Source: Gloeobacter morelensis MG652769 (GTDB lineage: Bacteria > Cyanobacteriota > Cyanobacteriia > Gloeobacterales > Gloeobacteraceae). From it: a stretch of DNA of 64,000 nucleotides. Positions within the stretch are counted from its first letter, which is position 1, and each line of letters starts with the position of its first letter. The notes beneath the pieces are model-generated. The model was not told where the DNA came from. It was given only the letters and a program-made list of their open reading frames with translations, and did no database searches. A program made the position numbers and the translations under genes. Location: positions 3,968,001 through 4,032,000 of the forward strand of contig NZ_CP063845.1 in the NCBI RefSeq assembly GCF_021018745.1, written 5' to 3'. This document shows, piece after piece, positions 59,005-64,000 of this stretch.

Positions 59005-59622
59005 ATGGAAAATTTTGCCGCCGATCGCCGTATATTCGCCGATTTGCTCGGCTTCAAGCCCAATCGCCACACGTTGGGCGGGGCGAGCTATCTCATCGTC
59101 GCCACTCCCGACAACGGCCTGCGGGGCAACTGGCTGATCGATTGTCCCGCCTTTAGCGAAGAGAATTGCACCTTGCTCGAGGGGGTTGGGGGGATCGGGG
59201 CGATTTTTCTGACCCACCGGGGGGCCATAGGCCAGGTGGAGGAGTTCTGCCATCATTTTCGGGCGGCCGTGCGCATCCACGAACAGGAGGCTTATCTGGT
59301 CAAAGCCCGCGAGGTCGAAGTGCGCGCTTTTGGCGGCGACTGCGAACTGGACGCGGGGCTGTTGGCCCTCTGGACACCCGGCCACTCGCCCGGGTCCAGT
59401 TGCCTGCTTTGGCAGGCGCACGGTGGAATGCTCTTCAGCGGCCGCCATTTGCTGCCGACGAGCGATGGGGGGGCTATGCCCGTGCGGATGGGCCGTACCT
59501 TTCATTGGCCGCGGCAGCTGGCGAGCGCCGAGCGGCTGGGTGCCTACTCCTACCGCCATATCTGCCCCGGGGCGGCCACCGGATTGTTGCGCTCCCGGCG
59601 CACCATCGTCCTCGAATCATGA
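59005..59622 (+). CDS. MBL-fold metallo-hydrolase-like protein
   Basis: This 205-residue protein follows the metallo-beta-lactamase fold: SYLIVATPDNGLRGNWLIDC, then GAIFLTHRGAIGQVEEF and LWTPGHSPGSSCLLW with GGMLFSGRHLLP. The canonical HxHxDH metal site is degenerate here (THRGAIGQ), as in a cyanobacterial subgroup where it is THRDDV-like, so activity is uncertain. The start at 59005 is chosen for family length. It overlaps sfsA by 4 bp (ATGA). Confidence 0.75.
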   Translation: MENFAADRRIFADLLGFKPNRHTLGGASYLIVATPDNGLRGNWLIDCPAFSEENCTLLEGVGGIGAIFLTHRGAIGQVEEFCHHFRAAVRIHEQEAYLVKAREVEVRAFGGDCELDAGLLALWTPGHSPGSSCLLWQAHGGMLFSGRHLLPTSDGGAMPVRMGRTFHWPRQLASAERLGAYSYRHICPGAATGLLRSRRTIVLES

Positions 59623-60329
59623 GTGTGCTTTTTGAGTACCCGCCCCTGGTGCGGGGGATCCTGCGCCGTCGCTACAAGCGATTTTTTGCCGAGGTCGAAC
59701 TGGAGGACGGGCAACTGGTCACCGCCCACTGCCCGAACACCGGCCCGATGCGGGCCATCAGCACCGTCGGAAGCCCGGTATATCTGTCGCGCTCGCCGGA
59801 TCCGGCCCGCAAGCTCGCCTACACCTGGGAGATGATCGATCTGAACGGCACCTGGGTCGGGGTGAATACGGCCCTTCCCAACCGCATCGTCTACCGGGCT
59901 CTGGTGGAGCGGGTGATTGCCGAGGTGGGCACTTACCGGACCATTCGCCGCGAAGTGCCCTACGGCAGCGAAAACAGCCGCATCGATTTTTTGCTCACCG
60001 GCGACGGGCAGCCCCTGCACCTGGAGGTCAAGAGCACTACCCTCAACCAGGGCACCCTCGCCCTGTTTCCAGATACGGTCACCACCCGCGGCCAGAAACA
60101 CCTGCGCGAACTGACCCGCCTTTGTGAGCAGGGCACGCGGGCGGCGATGCTGTACTTTATCAACCGCGGCGACTGCACGGCCTTCAGCCCGGGCGATTCC
60201 CTCGATCCGCTCTACGGGCAACTGCTGCGCGCCGGTATCGAGCGCGGTCTGCTGGTATTGCCCTGCCGCTTTGAAATCACCCCCCAATCGGTGCGCTACC
60301 TGGGTACGGCCCCGATTCTGCTTGCCTGA
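59619..60329 (+). CDS. sfsA: SfsA family protein (sugar fermentation stimulation / DNA-RNA nuclease-like)
   Basis: This 236-residue SfsA protein shows AHCPNTGPMRA, NRIVYRALVE, GSENSRIDFLLTG, LEVKSTTL and FPDTVTTRGQKHLREL, the conserved core with a PD-(D/E)XK-like D...ExK pattern. The length and order are typical. The ATG overlaps the MBL stop. Known: E. coli SfsA was described as a regulator of maltose metabolism with DNA binding; nuclease activity has been proposed for the family. Confidence 0.92.
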   Translation: MSVLFEYPPLVRGILRRRYKRFFAEVELEDGQLVTAHCPNTGPMRAISTVGSPVYLSRSPDPARKLAYTWEMIDLNGTWVGVNTALPNRIVYRALVERVIAEVGTYRTIRREVPYGSENSRIDFLLTGDGQPLHLEVKSTTLNQGTLALFPDTVTTRGQKHLRELTRLCEQGTRAAMLYFINRGDCTAFSPGDSLDPLYGQLLRAGIERGLLVLPCRFEITPQSVRYLGTAPILLA

Positions 60330-60396
60330 GGGAAGCCGGATAGCAGGGGGGTAAGCTACCATCGGTGCCAGTCTTTGCGATTCATCGGGGCTTTCT

Positions 60397-61905
60397 ATGC
60401 GCCTTCTCCCTCAGTGGATCTGGCTTGCGATGCTCACTGCTGCGCTTCCCGCCTGGGGCGCCCCCGAGGGCCAATCGTCGGCCCCATTTAAGCCCTTTAC
60501 TGCCCCGCCCCGCCCTGCCCCCGCCCGGGCGATCCAGGCCGGGCCTCCCTTCAAGCCGGTGCAGACGCCGTCGCTATCCCCGGCCAAGCCTGGCTCCGCG
60601 CCGAGCGCCCCCGGACCGACGGCGGTCAAATCCGGGACTCGTCAGACCCAACCCTTGCCCGGTCCGGCCAAACCCGGTCCCATCCAGGACAAACCGCTTG
60701 CCGCCCCGGCGCTCGCCCTGCCGCAACCCGGCAAATCCCCCACCATCCCGTTTTCCAGGCCGGCCTCCACAGCCAAGCCAGCTTTGGCTCCGGCTAAACC
60801 CGCCGCTACGACCCCACAATCGTCACCTGCCGGCACGGCACCAGGAGCGTCTGCCAAGCCTTCCTCCCCAATGCTCAAAGCCGAACCGAAACCCGTCGCT
60901 GTCCCGGTGCCAAAAACGTTGCTCCCGGCCAAACCGACCGTGCAGAGCGCACCAAAACCTGATCCGGGGGCGCCCAACCCGACACCCGTGCTCTCCCCCC
61001 GCGCTGCCGCCCCGGTACCCACCCAGGCCACGCTGCTCGGGCAAATCCGCACCGAGCAGGGTGACCCCATCGCCGAGGCGACGGTGAGCCTCGGTAAGCA
61101 CTCCGCCCGCACCGATGCCAGCGGCAGTTATCTCATCGAAAAACTGACCCCCGGCCGCTGGGAGGTCAAGATTCAGCACCCGCTCTACACCGAGAAACAG
61201 ACGCGCATCTGGCTGGTGGAGGGACTCAAGACCACCCTCTCCCTTGCGCTGCCCCGCTCGGTCGCCAGGCAGGAACCCACCCGGGTCGGCTTGCTTGGGG
61301 TCGGCTCGCTGTCCGCCACAGATACTCTCGCCCAGCGGCTTGCCGAGGAGCTGGTGCGCACGGGGGCTTTTCCCAAGGTGGGGCCGCTCACGTTTCTCCA
61401 GCGCGACGAGGTGATGCCCATCGTGCGCAAGATCGACCGGCCGCTCCATGAGATCCTCGATCGCGACCGGCCGGATGCGGCCCTGGTCAAAGCATTTTTT
61501 GAGTACGCCGGGGTGACGGCTCTGGCTATCGCCCGCGTCGATATGCTGACGCGCAACGAAGGGAACGCCAGCCAGCTCAATTCCCGCAGCCAAATCGAGC
61601 TGTGGCAGCTCAAGGACGGCCGCGTTGAGATCCGCACCCTAGCTGAGGCCGGCCGCTCCGAGCGCCAGGACAGTGCTCTGTCGAAGGCGGAAGCCGACCA
61701 GCTCTATGCCGTCCAGATTACCCAGCAGGCGGACGAAGTCAAAAACCGTTGGGAGCGGGACAATCCCCTCGCCGCGTTTACCGCCGACACCCAGGCGCCA
61801 ACCACCGCTCAAAAAACCGACACCAAAGTCGAAATCGTGCCCAAAAATCAGCCTCCGGCTCCCTCCCAGCCATCGCCACCCACTTCTGAGACCCGCAAAA
61901 ATTGA
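60397..61905 (+). CDS. Exported Pro/Ala/Lys-rich protein with carboxypeptidase-regulatory-like domain
   Basis: This 502-residue protein has a signal peptide (LPQWIWLAMLTAALPAWGA) followed by ~180 residues of low-complexity Pro/Ala/Lys/Ser sequence, probably disordered and periplasm-spanning. Residues ~207-285 (LLGQIRTEQGDPIAEATVSL, GSYLIEKLTPGRWEVKI) form a carboxypeptidase-regulatory-like beta-sandwich. A mixed alpha/beta domain (VGLLGVGSLSATDTLAQRLA, LTFLQRDEVMPIVRK) is followed by another Pro-rich tail. There is no enzyme motif. Similarity of the third domain to curli-assembly (CsgG-like) folds was considered but not shown. The function is unknown. Confidence 0.75.
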   Translation: MRLLPQWIWLAMLTAALPAWGAPEGQSSAPFKPFTAPPRPAPARAIQAGPPFKPVQTPSLSPAKPGSAPSAPGPTAVKSGTRQTQPLPGPAKPGPIQDKPLAAPALALPQPGKSPTIPFSRPASTAKPALAPAKPAATTPQSSPAGTAPGASAKPSSPMLKAEPKPVAVPVPKTLLPAKPTVQSAPKPDPGAPNPTPVLSPRAAAPVPTQATLLGQIRTEQGDPIAEATVSLGKHSARTDASGSYLIEKLTPGRWEVKIQHPLYTEKQTRIWLVEGLKTTLSLALPRSVARQEPTRVGLLGVGSLSATDTLAQRLAEELVRTGAFPKVGPLTFLQRDEVMPIVRKIDRPLHEILDRDRPDAALVKAFFEYAGVTALAIARVDMLTRNEGNASQLNSRSQIELWQLKDGRVEIRTLAEAGRSERQDSALSKAEADQLYAVQITQQADEVKNRWERDNPLAAFTADTQAPTTAQKTDTKVEIVPKNQPPAPSQPSPPTSETRKN

Positions 61906-61944
61906 GTGTTTGGCTCCAAAGTGCTTTCCAGACTGCGGCAAGCT

Positions 61945-62048
61945 TGTCGCCTCGATAACAGGCGTTCGGGGACTGGCTGTGCCAGTCTAGCAAAGGTTAT
62001 TTTTTTCCTGTCGCCTTCATAACAGGCGTGGGCGTTCTTGCTGTGTCA
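61945..62048 (+). repeat. Two 40-bp intergenic direct repeats, each with a hairpin
   Basis: Copies at 61945-61984 and 62009-62048 (64-bp period) share TGTCGCCT..ATAACAGGCG and a downstream GCTGTG.CA. Each contains the stem CGCCT/AGGCG with a 7-nt loop (cgataac or tcataac). They lie between the stop at 61905 and the TPR start at 62098, so they could act as a leader or an operator. Confidence 0.7.
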
Positions 62049-62097
62049 AGGTAACGAATTGGCGTGCCAATTTGCGGATAAAGATATTTCCTCCTCG

Positions 62098-62619
62098 ATG
62101 CGGGAGCGGGCTTACCTGATCGGGCTGGTGGTCGCCGGCCTGGCGGTGCTGGCCGGTCTGCATCTGTGGCGGGTCCGCCAGGAAAACCACTGGGCAGTGG
62201 CCCAGGCGATGCTGGAGGAGGGCACCCGCAGGTTGCGGGCAGGTGACTTGCGAGGAGCGGAAACCGCTTTCACCCGGGCGCTCGAAGCAGACGGCGACAA
62301 CGATTACCTGTACCTTCAGCGCGGTCTGACTCGGTTGGGTCTTTCCGAGTACACCGCAGCCGTTACGGACTTGAGCCGCTCCATTGCGTTGCAGCCGCGA
62401 CCAATTGCCTACCTGCACCGCTGCGAAGCCCACAAGAGCGCCTTCCATTACCGGGAGGCACTCCGCGATTGCAGCGAAGCGATCCGCCGCGATCCCGGCG
62501 ACTCAGCCGCCTACCGTTTGCGCGCTGCCGTCCGGCGCGCGTTGGGCGACGCGCCCGGAGCACAGCTAGACGAACAGCACTCCGCAGAACTGCTCCGGCG
62601 GAGACAGCTTAAGTATTAA
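62098..62619 (+). CDS. TPR-repeat membrane-anchored protein
   Basis: This 173-residue protein has an N-terminal membrane helix (YLIGLVVAGLAVLAGLHLW) and about three tetratricopeptide repeats (LRAGDLRGAETAFTRALEAD, LGLSEYTAAVTDLSRSIALQ, YREALRDCSEAIRRDP). The start is ATG 62098. The stop TAA (62617-62619) spans the left junction of the IS982 element: two bases are target and the last is the IS terminal A. The pre-insertion sequence would have had the same stop, so the protein is unaltered. TPR proteins mediate protein-protein contact; the partner is unknown. Confidence 0.8.
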   Translation: MRERAYLIGLVVAGLAVLAGLHLWRVRQENHWAVAQAMLEEGTRRLRAGDLRGAETAFTRALEADGDNDYLYLQRGLTRLGLSEYTAAVTDLSRSIALQPRPIAYLHRCEAHKSAFHYREALRDCSEAIRRDPGDSAAYRLRAAVRRALGDAPGAQLDEQHSAELLRRRQLKY

Positions 62620-63581
62620 CGTCAGTTCGGGATAAGGAAAGGCGGTCCGCCTAGGCTGGGATTAGCACATCACAAGCCACGGACCGCTCGCTATGCCCAG
62701 TCTAGAAGCGCTCTTTTGCCATGTCGATGACTTCTGCCAACGCTTCGAACCGCTCTGGCAGCAACAATTGCTCGACGATGGCCTGCGACACAGGCGACGG
62801 CCACGCCGACTCTGCCTCAGCGAAATCCTGACGATTCTGATTGCTTTTCACCAATCCGCCTACCGCCACTTCAAGGCCTTCTACACCGAAATGGTCTGCG
62901 CTTACTGGCGAAGCGCTTTTCCTGGACTGGTCAGCTACGCGCGCTTCGTCGAGTGGATGCCCTCTACCCTTATGCCGCTCAGTGCCTACCTGCGCCACTG
63001 TTTTGGCCCCTGCACCGGCATCAGTTTTATCGATTCGACTCCACTTGCCGTCTGCCATGTGCGCCGCGTCCACGCCCACAAAGTCTTTGTCGGTCTGGCC
63101 GCCTGGGGCAAAAGCTCGGTGGGCTGGTTTTACGGCTTCAAGCTGCACTTGGTGGTCAATGAGCGCGGCGAATTGCTGGCGATGAGCGTGACGGCTGGGA
63201 ACACTGACGATCGCAAGCCTGTGCCTGAACTGCTCAAAGACTTGCACGGCAAAGTGTTTGGCGACCGCGGCTACATCAGCAGCAAGCTTGGCAGGCAATT
63301 GCGCGAGGAGCTGGGCATGGCGCTGATCACCAAGTTGCGGCGCAAGATGACCAATCGGCTGATGGTGATGACGGACAAACTGCTGTTGCGCAAGCGCGGG
63401 ATCATCGAAGCAATCAATGACCAGTTGAAGAACATTTCGCAGATAGAGCACACCCGCCATCGCAGCGAAGTGAATTTTTTGGTGAACCTGGTGTGTGGGT
63501 TGATTGCCTACTGCCACAAACCGAACAAGCCGTCGGTGGCGTCTGATGCCGACCAGCTCAATGCTTAACCCGAACTGACGT
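62619..63581 (+). mobile_element. IS982-family insertion sequence, complete
   Basis: This 963-bp element has perfect 13-bp terminal inverted repeats: ACGTCAGTTCGGG at 62619-62631 and its complement at 63569-63581. It is flanked by a 9-bp direct repeat TAAGTATTA (62610-62618 and 63582-63590), the target duplication. It contains a single intact transposase gene. Intact ends, transposase and target site suggest recent insertion. Confidence 0.95.
62693..63568 (+). CDS. IS982 family transposase
   Basis: This 291-residue transposase has IS982 family sequence throughout: [57 protein letters not shown] (first catalytic Asp), [18 protein letters not shown] (second Asp), [11 protein letters not shown] and [20 protein letters not shown] (C-terminal Glu region). 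The frame is complete with no internal stops and ends one base before the right inverted repeat. It probably catalyses cut-and-paste or copy-out movement of its own element. Confidence 0.95.
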   Translation: MPSLEALFCHVDDFCQRFEPLWQQQLLDDGLRHRRRPRRLCLSEILTILIAFHQSAYRHFKAFYTEMVCAYWRSAFPGLVSYARFVEWMPSTLMPLSAYLRHCFGPCTGISFIDSTPLAVCHVRRVHAHKVFVGLAAWGKSSVGWFYGFKLHLVVNERGELLAMSVTAGNTDDRKPVPELLKDLHGKVFGDRGYISSKLGRQLREELGMALITKLRRKMTNRLMVMTDKLLLRKRGIIEAINDQLKNISQIEHTRHRSEVNFLVNLVCGLIAYCHKPNKPSVASDADQLNA

Positions 63582-64000
63582 TAAGTATTAATGCGCACTC
63601 GACGTCCGGTGTTGATCCGCCCGGCCAGCAGACCCACAAGCGCCAGCGCTGCGCTGAGCGGCACAAACCAGTCGCCCCAGCGGACGTAAAGGGTCGTTCC
63701 CTCGAGCAGCCGGACCGGTTCGACGAAGGCCGCGTAAACGTTCCAGCCGGTGATCCGCGCGGTGCGGCCCAGCGGATCGACGACAGCACTGGTGCCGTTG
63801 TTGGAGGCGCGCACCAGATAGCGGCCGGTCTCTACCGCCCGCAGCGTGTCGAGGGCGTGGTGCTGGGGGGCCATCGCCGGGCCGTACCAGGCGTCGTTGG
63901 TCGATTGGACCAGCAGGCGTGCCCCGGCAGCCACCTGGGCGCGAAAGCCGCCTGCAAAGGCCGAGTCGAAGCAGATTCCGGCGGCGACAGGACCCACCGG
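63581..64000 (-). CDS. lnt: Apolipoprotein N-acyltransferase, C-terminal part (5' end outside window)
   Basis: The last ~139 residues of Lnt, the inner-membrane enzyme that adds the third acyl chain to lipoproteins. Visible are GICFDSAF with the nucleophilic Cys of the CN-hydrolase domain, QSTNDAWYGPAMAPQHHALD, LRAVETGRYLVRASNNGTSA and the C-terminal membrane helix (WFVPLSAALALVGLLAG). The stop (TTA on the plus strand, 63581-63583) uses the IS982 end base plus target bases; the ancestral sequence had the same stop. It runs past 64000, so the start is not seen. Confidence 0.93.
   Translation of the reverse strand, partial: PVGPVAAGICFDSAFAGGFRAQVAAGARLLVQSTNDAWYGPAMAPQHHALDTLRAVETGRYLVRASNNGTSAVVDPLGRTARITGWNVYAAFVEPVRLLEGTTLYVRWGDWFVPLSAALALVGLLAGRINTGRRVRINT

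Noticed and set aside
60365-61087. Arg/Pro-rich 240-codon frame overlapping the Pro/Ala-rich protein gene
   Set aside because: It is a frame-shifted shadow of low-complexity GC-rich coding DNA; the 60397 frame has a signal peptide and folded domains.

Overview
The window looks like a chromosomal segment of a GC-rich cyanobacterium, most likely Gloeobacter or a close relative (inference). The cyanobacterial signals are a PAM68-type protein, a DUF2854 protein, a 57-residue protein of cyanobacterial type, a plant/cyanobacterial-style phytoene synthase and hopanoid genes. A crtP-like phytoene desaturase survives only as a fossil, which fits Gloeobacter, known to make carotenoids with CrtI instead.

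Region 1 (1-27050) is a lipopeptide assembly line with its uptake genes. In order it encodes FAAL-ACP-C-A(Pro)-PCP (5' end outside the window), a stand-alone condensation domain, a TauD-like Fe(II)/2-oxoglutarate hydroxylase, a condensation-like 'interface' domain fused to A(Asp)-PCP-E, C-A(Ala-like)-PCP-C-A(Gly)-PCP, and a KS-AT-KR-ACP polyketide synthase. A convergent type II thioesterase follows, then a TonB-dependent siderophore receptor and a PepSY membrane protein. The genes overlap or nearly touch. Specificity codes read by eye and the hydroxylase/interface pair point to a beta-hydroxyaspartate lipopeptide siderophore of the cyanochelin type. Large near-identical DNA blocks inside the NRPS genes show recent module shuffling.

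Region 2 (27-43 kb) is a mosaic of iron-uptake genes and nuclease-like families. It holds two more TonB receptors with a class I methyltransferase between them in one operon, a second PepSY gene, and decayed TonB/PepSY and RND pieces. Mixed in are three Uma2 (DUF820) genes, one of them truncated, and three full DUF2887/Rpn-type genes plus a 3' fragment. A VOC protein and a photolyase resembling animal-type (6-4) enzymes complete it.

Region 3 (43-64 kb) is mostly ordinary chromosome. It carries an ECF sigma/RskA pair, a beta-propeller protein, an RND-hpnA-hpnH operon, tRNA-Gly(CCC), tandem tiny lipoproteins, a PD-(D/E)XK nuclease and crtB with the crtP-like fossil upstream. Then come DUF2854, aroF-PAM68, a second sigma/anti-sigma operon, GNAT, MBL-sfsA, a Pro/Ala-rich secreted protein and a TPR protein. 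An IS982-family element sits exactly between the convergent TPR and lnt genes, and lnt runs off the right edge.
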